DNA of 64,000 nt. Source: Salvator merianae. Lineage: Eukaryota; Chordata; Lepidosauria; Squamata; Teiidae. Positions within the stretch are counted from its first letter, which is position 1; every line of letters begins with the position of its first letter. Below the pieces are notes generated by a model, which saw only the letters and a program-made list of their open reading frames with translations, made no database searches and had not been told where the DNA came from. A program made the position numbers and the translations under genes. Positions 47,936-59,019 of the stretch are shown here, one piece after another. The stretch is from contig QVOM02000101.1 of assembly GCA_003586115.2 (NCBI GenBank), positions 27,381,376-27,445,375 on the forward strand, given 5' to 3'.

Positions 47936-49296
47936 ACATTGTCAGTGTTTTCGCCACTGCACAGCCACCTTTGGATATTCTTGGGTCACAATTATGCTTG
48001 CTTGCTTTTCTCACCAACCCAATGTTTCCATTTCTTGGTGATTATCTGGAAACCTTATGGCCTAAGAGCCTGGATGTACTAAGTACTAGAGTAATGAGGT
48101 GTGGGGAAGGAGAATGGCTTGATTTTTTTATATGCCTGAATGCTTGCAATTATCCCTTTTTATTCTGTTATTGCAATAAAGTGAAGAATATGATGTTTTA
48201 CTGTTTTGCTGGATCCTTTATTTTCCCTAAACCTGGGGCTTAAGGTGGTGAATTCTGGCACACAAGAATTCAACATTCATCCTCCTGCCTTAACACTATA
48301 ACAGTCTCTATTTGTGATGTTGCTACCTTCCAAGGAAACTTGCCTCCGAAGGAAACTCTTTGGCAGATATTTCACTCATTTAACTCAAGAAAAATCCCAT
48401 GGGAGCATTTCCTAGTGTCAGTGATGCTCTTACCCATCAAGATTAAATATATAGTCATTTTTATACCACACTTTTCCAAGACCTTAAAGTGTTGTTCAAT
48501 ATAGCTATTAAAATAAATAAATAAATAAAGCAATGAGGAATAATGAGGAAAATAAAATCCTCAAACAAAAGAAAGCAAAATTAATCATCAAATGCCAGAA
48601 TGAATGTTTTCAAGAGGTGCCAAAAAGTATTTAGTGACCGTGCCTGAACAATTATTAAAGGGAGGTTGTTACAAAGCTTGAGAGGCACAGCAGAAAACAC
48701 TATGTCTCTGTCCACTGTCCCCAGACATCAATCAGGAATCACCATGAGGTCCTCATAGTATGATCGTAAGATAAGACTGGGGTTGAGTCTCCACAAAAGA
48801 AGCATGACAGCTTGGTTGTGAGTGGATGGAGGAACTATCTCAATCTACCACTGAAAAAGATGTCTCCACATCCACATTTTAGAGCATGGAGTTACCTTTC
48901 CAGTGACTGACCATGGCAAACCCATTCAGGTCAGAAAACTGCACCCTGTAAACAAGGTGCTTCTACTCATAATGATGCCTAGAAATTCGGGGACGTAATC
49001 ACAATGAGGTATCTGCTGCTGTCACAGATGGAGAAGTAGTGACAACAGATGCTTTCTTAAGCAGGACAGGCACCTCCTTTTGGAAATGTACACAGGACCT
49101 GTATGCCATAAATTTGTGCATGGGTCTCATAAACTTATACACACATATATGTTTAATGAACTGTGAAGAAGTTTCATTCCACACACATCTTATAAGGGTT
49201 TGCTCAAAATGTAGGTCTTTTTTATTTTATTTAAAAATATTGAAATTGTTTATGGATGTACTGATTACTTTGTCATTGCGGACTTTGAATGAGTTG
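47936..49296. other. Unassigned sequence, possible retroposon scrap at 48460-48800
   Basis: Around 48640-48720 the run GGGAGGTTGTTACAAAGCTT followed by AGAGGCACAGCAGAAAA resembles a widespread squamate LINE/SINE 3' region, but I cannot place it firmly. A (AATA)n stretch lies near 48511-48530. No gene. Confidence 0.3.
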
Positions 49297-49437
49297 TAGT
49301 AATGTGCACAAATTCAAATCAAAGGTTTGGTTCAGATTGAAGCAAACCTGATTGGGTTTGGTTCATTTTAGAACCAGGTCAAACATTCTGACCTGGTTCT
49401 GGATCAAACAGATTTGTGCACAGTTTGATTTTTTTTA
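49297..49437. mobile_element. hAT-like MITE, GTTTGG-rich subtype, short
   Basis: Begins TAGTAATGTGCACAAATTC and has the inverted GATTTGTGCACAG near its right end. The interior GGTTTGGTTC motifs match 8807 and 14780. Confidence 0.5.
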
Positions 49438-49840
49438 AAAAAAATATATTATTTGTTTAATATTATGTAAACATTCAACAGTACAGAAAATAACAACCAC
49501 AACAATAACAAATGCAGACTCTGCAAATAAGCAGATGAAATGATGCACCACATACTCAGGTCAAGATCAAATTGCAACGGCTCTGGCACAAACTGGTACA
49601 GGTGGTCTCAGTGGTAATCAGCACACTGGGTGCCATACCTAAAGTCCTTGGCCAGCATTTGAAAACAATAGGTGCTGACAAAATCACCATCTATCAGTTG
49701 CAAAAGGCCACCCTACTCAGCCCTGCACACACCATTCTCTGTTATATCACACAGTCCTAGATGCTTGGGAAGTGTCCGACATGAAAAATTATGACAACCA
49801 GCATTGTAATCTCATTTGCTGTGTTTACTGTTGTTTTTAA

Positions 49841-49884
<44 letters not shown>

Positions 49885-50038
49885 TGATGATGATGATGAT
49901 GATGATGTGAACCAAATTAGCCTTCAACATACAGGTAAATAATTCTTTCATACATTTCTGTATCATCCATAATGCATTCTTCTCAGCAAGATATCTATTC
50001 TTAATATTGGGCAAAACATCAAAAAATGATTTCCATAC
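49438..50038. other. Unassigned sequence with (AAT)n(ATG)n
   Basis: Trinucleotide compound microsatellite at about 49841-49907. No gene. Confidence 0.6.
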
Positions 50039-50356
50039 TAGGGATGTACATGAAAAAAAAAAATTGGTGTCAATTCATTTTCGAATGAAAATCTGTATTT
50101 TCACTTCGACGGTGAATTTTGTTGTTGAAAAATGCATTTTTCACATTTGTTTTCCCATTTTTCTCATTCGTTTTCCCATTGAAAATGCCATTGAAACTGC
50201 CATTTTTGTGGTTTAAACAGAGCAAAAATTGCAAAAATTCAATGAATTTCATTTTTTTGCAAAATAATAGGCTTTTTCATTTTCGTTTGAAAACTGTAAA
50301 TGCGAAAAAAGTCATTTTTGTTCCAATGCAAAAAAAAAAAAAATTCCCCTCACTAG
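50039..50356. mobile_element. hAT MITE, AT-rich subtype, right end degraded
   Basis: Begins TAGGGATGTACATGAAAA. The interior (ATTTTTCACATTTGTTTTCC, TTGAAAATGCC) matches, inverted or direct, the copies at 23675 and 53117. The expected right terminus is replaced by an A-run and TTCCCCTCACTAGG. Confidence 0.7.
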
Positions 50357-51423
50357 GCTACAATGCTACCAAATTTGTAGTTTCTATCCCCTTTCCTTGC
50401 AGGCTCACCAACAAACTTTAGATAAGCTTTTATTTATATTAGCTAATTTGACTTGTGTTAAATATCATCAATTAAACATCTTCAAATGCATATCTTTGAT
50501 TTTAGGTTCTCCTGCTATTTTAATCCACTGTGTGTACTCTATTCTTATCAACTTATCAGTTTTCCAGATATTTTTACATGCAATAGTAGATTGTTTGCTA
50601 CTGTCTTAATAATTCACAGATTTTAGATGTTAAGCCCTTAGAGTTCATTGCATATTTAATAACCATGTTTTCAAATATGGTTGAATTTCTACTTCTTGCT
50701 TCTTTATTGGTTGGGTTTTTTTTAAAACTTCCATCAACATTTCAAAATTGAACTGACACTTCCCATGTTTAGATGCAAATAAAATTGAAGCAGACATATT
50801 CAGTCCTATGTGATGGGCCTGTTTGTAACACTAGACTGTTTGGATGGACTGCGGATCAGTCATGGGACTGCTCCTGCGCCTATTGTTATTCCTCCAAAAC
50901 AAAGAATTCTCATCGCCTCAAAGCACTTTGCCACCTAGGTGCACCACTGGTAAGTTTGGAGAAATATTGTCTGCAACAGTAATACATAAGCCAACCCCCC
51001 ACAACAACCCTGAAACAGTTCATCCAACAAGCATATCATTGGGCAATTTGATCCACCATTCTTCTTGATAACAACCATTAAAGTATATTTTTCACTTCAA
51101 AAGTTCAGTGTAGGAGGAATTGATTGGATTGAACTTGATATGGATATGGATATAATTCACCTTTTCAAATTACGAATGCCTTTGAATTGCCCAATGCCTT
51201 CACCTTCGGATGCAGCCTTTTGAAAGCAATCAAGTGCAGCTGTACAAAATCTGTTATTTCAAAATATATCCTATCCTCACTAAGCCTTATACACCAGAAA
51301 TCTGCTAGAATACATGAAATTGAGTTAGATCCTTGATTCTTTTAAACAAAATGCAGTGTACTCTGGATTGTATAGTCCAAGTGGATTAGTACAGTTGAAA
51401 TGGACTGGGCAACAGTTGTGTTT
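50357..51423. other. Unassigned sequence
   Basis: No gene or family recognised. Confidence 0.3.
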
Positions 51424-51801
51424 GGGCCCTTTTGTACCTTTTGTAGTAAGAATCAGAAACACTCACTAGTCAAGTGCTTCTGCATTTTGTGGGGGCCCTG
51501 GGGGTTGACTACAGTGGCTCCTGATCACTACCTAATCTGGAGCACAAAATTGTGCTCCACAGCTGTGCTGGGAACAGTAGACTGCTCCCAGTACACTGTG
51601 TACACACCGATTTCTGGGTGTGAATACAGAGTGATGTGGTGTGGTGCAGTTGTGCCTGTACTGCCACATTGTGTTGCCATTCACTGTGGCAACATCTGGT
51701 AGCTTGCTGGCCACAGTGCAGACAGTGTCCATGCTACTAGGTGTGTTCCACTATTGAACAGAATAATTATCCTGTTCTGCAGTGGAAAATGTGATCAGGC
51801 T
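51424..51801. mobile_element. GGGCCT-family DNA element, degraded
   Basis: Left GGGCCCTTTTGTACCTTTTG, right GTGGAAAATGTGATCAGGC. It shares CACAGCTGTGCTGGGA and TAATTATCCTGTTCTGC phrases with the member at 58597. Confidence 0.6.
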
Positions 51802-53116
51802 CTCTGACCATGAATATTCTTTGTGTACTAAGTCAATAAAGGTTTCTACAAGCAGTAGAACCAAGCTTATCAACAGAAAATCATTAAAGCCATTAATGAG
51901 AACAAGAGGAATGTATAAGTTGATATGCTATCAGAGGCACAAGGCAGCTCAGAATGCAAAGCAGAACCAAATATGACTGGAACCTGAAGAGCATTGTAAA
52001 AAAGCATTCGTTAGCAACAATCAAGACAACATGGACATCAACATGATCACACACACACACACACACACGGAGAAGTTGAAGCAAGAAAGAGAAACTCTAT
52101 TCTAACTCAGGTAAGAGGGAAATTACTCCATGCATCAAAAACTCCAAAATAGACATTTTCTGCTCTTACTCTATCCATGATCTTCATTCAGATATAAAAT
52201 TATGTACTTGAAGGTAAAAGAAAGAACGAAAGAAAAAGGAAGGAAGGAAGGAATATATATTTCTGAATCGTATTACTGCCTAAGATAGTTCTAAAGCAAA
52301 CTGAAACAAAAACAAAACACAGAACTTTACTTTATAGAAATTAAAACTTCAAAGTGAACATCTCAAAAAGAAAACAACAACAGCAGACAGTTGCCTAGAC
52401 AGTTGCCTATTTTTGACTTGAAAATTGAAGTGTCTTAGCCAGCTCAGAAATGAAAGGCTGCACTTATATAACAGGTTTACTCACCTCAGCTTAATTTTTG
52501 ACTTTCATTACAGCAATTGAAATCTCATACATTTGCATTCATGTTCCAAAATCATATTTCCTTGGCATCAACTCAAAAAAGAAAAGAAAAAAGAAAAAAA
52601 GACAAATCACCCCCATCTGCATCTTGATTCTTCTTCAGTGACACTTAATGTCAGATAGAATTACTTGTCGCCACTTCACCATGCCTGCTAGATCATGTCA
52701 TCCTGACTTAACAGCACAAATGAAAGTTAATACAATGTGACATAAACTTAGTGATATTACAGAGCATTCCAGGGAAGGAAGCAGAGGGAAAAAAAAAAGG
52801 TATCTTATGGAAGATCAGACATTCTAAATTAAATTTCAAGCTACTGAACAAAACTAGACTAATGCTACTGGATATCTTCAAGGTTACTTTCCCCCCCCCC
52901 TTTTTTTTTCTGGTCAGTACATTTGACAAGTCTTTATGTGATATTATAAAAGATATGTTTAAAGATTAACCCCAAGCTCCCCATTTTAATGAGCCAAAAA
53001 CTTAACTGAAGTTCATAGAGGTGTCTGCACTACAGACTTAAGGCTATATTGTGTCTAGCCACCCCTTCCAGTATGGAAGTTTGGGTGGTGCCACCATTCA
53101 TTACACATACTCTCCT
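51802..53116. other. Unassigned sequence
   Basis: A (CA)n tract at about 52049-52068, (GAAA)n/(GGAA)n near 52219-52251 and a C-run/T-run pair at about 52890-52909. No gene recognised. Confidence 0.35.
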
Positions 53117-53428
53117 TAGGGATGTGCACGAAAAAAAATAATAACAATTTTCGACTTGCCAGCAAATTCCATTATCGAAAAATGTGTTTTTCACGTTCGT
53201 TTTCTGATTGAAAATGCCATTAAAAATGGCATTTTCATGGTTTAAACATAGCGAAAAAGTGCAAACGTGAATATTCAAATAATTTTATTTTCGCAAAAGA
53301 ATAGGCTTTTTCATTTTTGATTGAAAACCCGGAAGTGCAAAAAATGTCATATTGTTTTGATGTGAAAATTTGCAAAAACAAATATTCAAATGAATTTTTG
53401 AATACGAATCAAAATGTGCACATCCCTA
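53117..53428. mobile_element. hAT MITE, AT-rich subtype
   Basis: Ends TAGGGATGTGCACGAAAA and AAATGTGCACATCCCTA, 312 bp. Flanks ACTCTCCT and ACAGTCCT agree at 6 of 8 positions. The interior matches 23675 and 50039. Confidence 0.85.
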
Positions 53429-54589
53429 ACAGTCCTCTTTGCATTCATATGACCCTCCTTCAGACCTGTTTCTTAGGGTTTGAGCTATTGAATGTTGGTA
53501 AGCTGGCTTCCTGCAAAGTCCCACCTAGCTTAAGCATCAGTCAAGCAATACCACCCGCTCTTTCCCAAATACAAATTTCCAGGGATTTATTTAGAGCTTT
53601 TTCAATCTCCAAATCTCCAAAAATCCAAACCCTCACATTCTCTACTCCCCCCCCCCAAAAAAAATTCTTATTAAAATATTCATTGTTATGAGAATTTCTG
53701 CAGACATATGTGTCAGATGTTAAGTTTTACAGACACACCACTGGACTCCAATCCCGGAGGATGCCTTAGCTCATGGTAATGGCAAGCACTACTCTAATCC
53801 ATAATGGATTGTGATTGTATCCCTTTAGTTTGACCCGTAGGGCTTCTAAAAACTTTATAGTAATTTATTTGTTCATTTAATACAATTTACGTTCTTTCTA
53901 TAGCTTTCCTGGCTGATTTCTGGTTGACAGTTTGTGGCCTGCAAAATTGTATTGCCTGCTAAATCAGAGCACAAAGATGTAGACTAGTCATTTAGCAGCT
54001 GCTAATCCTCTAGTAGACTTAAAAATAAAACAAAACAAAATCAAAAACAGTATCATAGAGTAGGCAGTCATGCTGGGGTGGCTACTAAAGTCTACATTCC
54101 ATCCAATGCAGATAGAGAATACTAGCAGGGGTTGTGGTCTTATACTGTACTAACATGCAAAAGGGAAGTCTCCAGATTCTTCACTGGAGAAATACAATAG
54201 CAAGTAAAGAAGGGTGAATTATTAGAAGAGGCTCACAGGTCTCAAACAAACAATCAGCCAGCTCATCATAGCAGTTCAGCTGGTCCGGGTTGTTTGTCAA
54301 CCGAAGAATAGTGCTTCTGAACAGCATAGCAGGTGACAATGACACAGTCCAGCAGGTAGGTGTTGGTCAAAATGCACAGGCGGCTAATACGAACAGTGAA
54401 CTGGGAATAACTTTATTGGGAAAATAGTTCTGCCCAGTTACAAACTCTAAAAACAGAAACTTTTAGGATATTGGCTTCAAAAGCAGACAATTAATAGGGG
54501 TGGACCATGTAAAAATAATAAGCAATGAAAAGATCAAGTCAAAAGCAAAGTTCTCAGTAACAATAATTATTCCTTTATTAAAAACATAA
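53429..54589. other. Unassigned sequence
   Basis: No gene or family recognised. Confidence 0.3.
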
Positions 54590-54644
54590 GAAAAGTGGGC
54601 AGCCGGGGAAAAAAGACACCAAAACAACAACAACAAGAGAGAAA

Positions 54645-55463
54645 GTGCAAGAACTTGAGGAGAGAGTGGCTACTTTGAAGCTCATTAGGGAGAAGGAGAG
54701 CTTCCTGGATACAACGGAAGAGGCACTTCACACTGATCACGGAGAAGACAACATCAGAGAACATGTGGAAGCTAAGGATTGGAAGCATGTGACCAAAAGA
54801 AGCAGGAGGATAAGGATAGAGTCAGCAACTATACAGCTTGAAAACCGGTACCAGGCTCTCACGGAGAAGAAGAATCAGGAAGTTCGGGAAGATTTGGTGT
54901 GCAATATGAAACCTCTTGAACCAAAAAAAAGAAGAGAAGCTGTGAAGAAGAATAGGAGAGTGGTGGTTGTGGGGGATTCCTTATTGAGGGGAACAGAGGC
55001 AGCTGTGTGCAGACCTGACATGACCTCATGAGAAGTGTGCTGCCTTCCCGGTGCACGAATCAAAGATGTAACCGAAAGACTGTCAAGACTCTTCAGTCCT
55101 ACAGACTATTACCCGTTCCTACTAATACATGTAGGAACAAATGACACTGCAGGAAGGAACTTTGAAGCTATCTGCAGAGACTTTGAAGACCTGGGAAGGA
55201 AAGTGAAGGAACTGGGAGCGCAAGTTGTCTTCTCTTCTATCCTCCCAGTGAATGGCCGTGGAACAGGAAGATGGAGCAGGATTCTACAGGTAAACAACTG
55301 GCTACGTCGATGGTGCTACCAGCAAGGATTTGGATTTCTAGACCATGGACTAAACTACTTATATGATGGACTCCTTGCAAGAGATGGGCTCCATCTTACA
55401 AAGACAGGAAAGCACATATTTGGCAGGAGACTGGCTGCGCTCATCAGGAGAGCTTTACACTAG
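54645..55463 (+). pseudogene. CR1 ORF1 protein with SGNH/GDSL esterase domain, one nonsense codon
   Basis: CR1 ORF1 proteins bind nucleic acid and carry an esterase-like fold. Here a charged, coiled-coil-like N-terminus (about the first 85 residues) precedes VVVVGDSLLRG (nucleophile serine block), HVGTNDTA and DGLHLTKTGKHIFG (the Asp/His block), the full SGNH signature order. The only break is TGA at 55029-55031. The same frame continues directly with EVCCLPGARIKDV, and CGA to TGA by CpG decay is the likely cause. The start may lie slightly upstream of the first ATG at 54645. Confidence 0.85.
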
Positions 55464-55610
55464 GGCGAAAGGGGAAGGGAAGTAAAAGTCCAGAGAAAGA
55501 TAAGCAGCTAATAAATACAGATAAGGAACTTGCTACCAGAAATGAAAGGAAAGAACAAAGACAAACAATTTGGAAGGAAACTAAAGGAGTCAAGCTTGAA
55601 AGAGAAATTT

Positions 55611-56608
55611 ATCGCAAATTAAAAAGTTTCTATACCAATGCGCAAAGCATGGGAAACAAACAAGGAGAACTGAAAATCCTAGCACAGGAAAATAAATATG
55701 ATATCACAGGCATAACTGAAACTTGGTGGGATAATACGCATGATTAGAACACAGAGCTAGAAGGATACAACTTATTTAAAAAAGAACAGGCTTAATAAAA
55801 GGGGAGGAGGTATTGCATTGTATGTAAGGAAAATATATACCACCACAGAGATTAATCTTTCAGATAATGGAAGCCCTGTAGAAACCGTTTGGGTGAAAAT
55901 ACAAGGAGAGAGCAACATAAAGGATACTGTTGTAGGAGTTTACTATAGACCCCCTGGACAAACAGAATATATGGATGAACTATTTATATATCAGATGGCC
56001 AAGCTCTCGGGGAAACACGACCTAGTGATTATGGGAGATTTTAACTATCCGGACATTTGTTGGGAATCTCTCTCTGGCAAAAGTCATGGGTTTAATAAGT
56101 TCTTATCCTCTCTTGCAGATAACTTCATTTTCCAAAGGATGGAGAAAAAAACAAGGGGGTCTGCTATCTTGGACCTAATCCTTACCAACAGGGAGGAAAT
56201 GGTTGAGGAAGTAAGGGTGACTGGGACCCTGGGTGGCAGTGACCATGCTATCATTGAGTTTTGGATAACAAAAGGAGGAAGATCTGAGAGGACTCAGACT
56301 TCAAGGTTAGATTTCAGAGGAGCAGTTTTGATGGACTCAGAAGGAGGGTAGGAAGGATCCATTGGCTGGATGTCTTAACGGACAGAAATGTCCAGGAAAG
56401 ATGGGAAATTTTGAGAAAGGAGATTCTAGAGGCACAATCTTTAAAACTTCCTAAAAGAAAAAAGAATGGCAAGCATCTAAAGAGACCAGGGTGGATGAAC
56501 CCTGAACTTAATCACTTGCTAAAAAGAAAAAAAGAAATGTTTAAAAAATGGAAAGAGGGGGACATATCAAAAAAGAATATAATGCAATCTGCAGGAACTG
56601 CAGGATAA
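55611..56608 (+). pseudogene. CR1 ORF2 N-terminal endonuclease region, frameshifted
   Basis: Apurinic-like endonuclease that would nick target DNA for target-primed reverse transcription. Visible motifs in order: SFYTNAQSMGNK, ITETWW, GGGIALYVR, VYYRPP, MGDFNYPDICW and GSDHAIIEF. It is broken by TAG near 55745, a frame change near 55785 in A-rich sequence, TAG near 56350 and a further frame change before 56548. The last part (56411-56608) is the linker toward the RT. Confidence 0.82.
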
Positions 56609-58377
56609 GTGTCAGAAAGGCTAAAGCTAAAAATGAATTGAGGATTGCAAGAGAGGCCAAAAACAATAAAAAAGGGTTTGGGGGGTATGTCAGAAGCAAA
56701 AGAAAAGTCAAAGAAGCTATAGGACCTTTAGAGGATGAGAAGGGTGATTTGGTCAAAAACGACATTCAGAAGGCAGAACTTCTGAACTCCTATTTTGCAT
56801 CTGTTTTCTCTCAGAAAGGAAAGGAAACATCAGTTGGCCTTCACTGTGCTGTGCAGGGAATAAGAGAATCAAGGCTCTTTATGGACAAGAAGAAGGTGAG
56901 GGAACACTTAGCAAACTTAAATGTATTCAAGTCTCCAGGCCCAGATGAATTACATCCTAGGGTGCTGAAGGAATTAGCTGATATAATTGCTGAACCACTC
57001 TCCGTGATATTTGAGAACTCATGGATAACAGGAGAAGTCCCAGAAGATTGGAGAAGGGCAAATGTTGTACCTATCTTTAAAAAAGGAAAGAAGTCTGACC
57101 CAGGCAACTACAGGCCTGTGAGCCTGACTTCAATACCAGGCAAGATATTTGAACAAATCATTAAACAGCATATATGGGAGCACTTGGATGGGAATGCAGT
57201 AATTAACCAAAGCCAACATGGATTTGTAACAAACAAGTCATGCCAGACTAATCTCATTTCCTTTTATGACAAAATTACTGGATGGATCGATCAAGGAAAG
57301 GCTGTGGACATAGTATATCTTGACTTTAGCAAAGCATTTTACAAGGTGTCTCATACTATACTTATTGAAAAAATGATCAAATATGGGATTGACAGGACAA
57401 CTGTTAGGTGGATTCATAACTGGCTTAGTGATCGTACTCAAAGAGTTGTCATAAATGGCTTCACATCCGATTGGAAGACTGTCTCGAGTGGGGTACCGCA
57501 AGGCTCTGTCTTGGGCCCATTGCTGTTCAACATTTTTATAAACGATCTGGATGAAGGTGTCGAGGGGACGCTGATCAAATTTGCAGATGACACAAAGCTA
57601 GGAGGGGTTGCTAACACTAGGGAGGAGAAGGAGAGGATTCAAAAGGATTTGGACAAGCTTGAACAGTGGACTGAAACTAACAGAATGAGATTTAACAGGG
57701 AGAAATGCAAAGTTTTACATATGGGTAAGAAAAATGACAATATCCAATACAGAATGGGGGGAATCTCGCTGAGCAGCAGCACATGTGAAAAGGATGTACT
57801 AGTAGATCATAGATTAAACATGAGTCAACAGTGTGATGCAGCTGTAAAAAAGGCAAATACCATCCTGGGCTGTATCAGGAGGAGTATAGAGTCTAGATCA
57901 CGAGAAGTAATTGTTACACTTTACTCTTCCTTGGTCAGACCTCATCTGGAGTATTGTGTCCAGTTCTGGGCACCCCAGTTTAAAAAAGACATTGACAAAC
58001 TGGAACAAGTTCAGAGAAGGGCGACCAAAATGGTGAGTGGTCTGCAAACCATGTCCTATGAGGAACGGTTAAAGGACCTAGGAATGTTTAGCCTGCAGAA
58101 GAGAAGACTGAGAGGAGACATGATAGCTGTTTTCAAATATCTGAAGGGCTGTCACAGTGCAGAAGGATTGGCCCTATTCTCAGTTGCGCAAGAAGGAAGG
58201 ACTAGAAACAATGGGATGAAAATTCAAGGGAGTAGATACAGGCTAGATATTAGGAAAAACTTCCTGACTGTAAGGGCAATCAGTCACTGGAACAGGTTGC
58301 CACAGGAGGTGGTGGGCTCTCCTTCACTGGAGATCTTCAAGGAAAGGCTGGACAGATATCTGTCCGGGATGCTTTAG
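56548..58377 (+). CDS. CR1 ORF2 reverse transcriptase region, open for 609 codons
   Basis: Uninterrupted RT and C-terminal region of a CR1 ORF2. Motifs: FKSPGPDELHPRVLK, NYRPVSLTSIPGK, QHGFVTNKSCQTNLI, VYLDFSKAF (motif A aspartate kept), GVPQGSVLGPLLF, and the active-site box IKFADDTKLGG. Two oddities against copy A: AFYKVSH where copy A has AFDKVSH, and a two-residue loss at CEKDVLVDH versus CEKDLGVLVDH. It is not an independent gene, since the upstream endonuclease part is frameshifted away, so the element is unlikely to be mobile. The true protein started before 56548. Confidence 0.85.
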   Translation: MERGGHIKKEYNAICRNCRISVRKAKAKNELRIAREAKNNKKGFGGYVRSKRKVKEAIGPLEDEKGDLVKNDIQKAELLNSYFASVFSQKGKETSVGLHCAVQGIRESRLFMDKKKVREHLANLNVFKSPGPDELHPRVLKELADIIAEPLSVIFENSWITGEVPEDWRRANVVPIFKKGKKSDPGNYRPVSLTSIPGKIFEQIIKQHIWEHLDGNAVINQSQHGFVTNKSCQTNLISFYDKITGWIDQGKAVDIVYLDFSKAFYKVSHTILIEKMIKYGIDRTTVRWIHNWLSDRTQRVVINGFTSDWKTVSSGVPQGSVLGPLLFNIFINDLDEGVEGTLIKFADDTKLGGVANTREEKERIQKDLDKLEQWTETNRMRFNREKCKVLHMGKKNDNIQYRMGGISLSSSTCEKDVLVDHRLNMSQQCDAAVKKANTILGCIRRSIESRSREVIVTLYSSLVRPHLEYCVQFWAPQFKKDIDKLEQVQRRATKMVSGLQTMSYEERLKDLGMFSLQKRRLRGDMIAVFKYLKGCHSAEGLALFSVAQEGRTRNNGMKIQGSRYRLDIRKNFLTVRAISHWNRLPQEVVGSPSLEIFKERLDRYLSGML

Positions 58378-58596
58378 TGAATCCTGCATTGAGCAGGGGG
58401 TTGGACTCGATGACCCTGGAGGTCCCTTCCAACTCTATGATTCTATGATTCTATGATTCAAACAATGAAATGTGGTTTGAATCAGTTTATGACCCAGCCA
58501 GGCAATATAGTGATTTACAAGAGTAAAGGATAAAAGGGATAAAAAGGTTTCATTTTAAGGTAAGCCTAAGAGACCCAGATGGTATTCTGACATGGA

Positions 58597-59019
58597 GGGC
58601 CTTTTCACACAAGAAACTAGTGAGTGGTTAGGGATGCTCAATAGTCAAGTGCTTCCACATTTGTAGAGGCTTGGCAATTGAGAGCAGACTACAGCTGCTC
58701 CTGGTTCCTACTTCCTGTGAAGCACAAAATCGTGCTACACAGCTGTACTGGGAGCAGCTGGACTGCTCCTGGTACACTGCAATTATCACGCACTTCCAAG
58801 TGTGAGTGCAGAGCAAAGCAGCATGGCTTCACTATTGCACAGCTTTGCTGGTCACCGTGGCAGTGAACAGAATTTTCCCAGCCACTGTTATGGTGCTAGA
58901 ATCTTGTTGCTCGTCTTTTTGAAGACCTCACAGTGCAGTCAGTCACAACACTGCAAAATCTACTCCACTGGAGGACAGGATAATTATCCTGTTCTGCTGT
59001 GGAAAGTGCAAAAAGTCCC
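58597..59019. mobile_element. GGGCCT-family DNA element
   Basis: Left GGGCCTTTTCACACAAG, right GGAAAGTGCAAAAAGTCCC, 423 bp. The interior shares ACAGCTGTACTGGGAGCAG and TAATTATCCTGTTCTGC with the member at 51424. Confidence 0.65.

Larger units (their letters stand above)
54590..58459 (+). mobile_element. CR1 LINE, nearly full-length copy B
   Basis: About 3.9 kb with ORF1 (SGNH-esterase type), ORF2 (endonuclease plus reverse transcriptase) and a short 3' UTR ending in ATTCTATG repeats at 58459. The 5' boundary is approximate. The RT part is very close to copy A at 10703-12387, which lies in the opposite orientation. Confidence 0.92.

Noticed and set aside
54567..54788. - strand ORF upstream of CR1
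   Set aside because: Shadow of the CR1 ORF1 region on the opposite strand.
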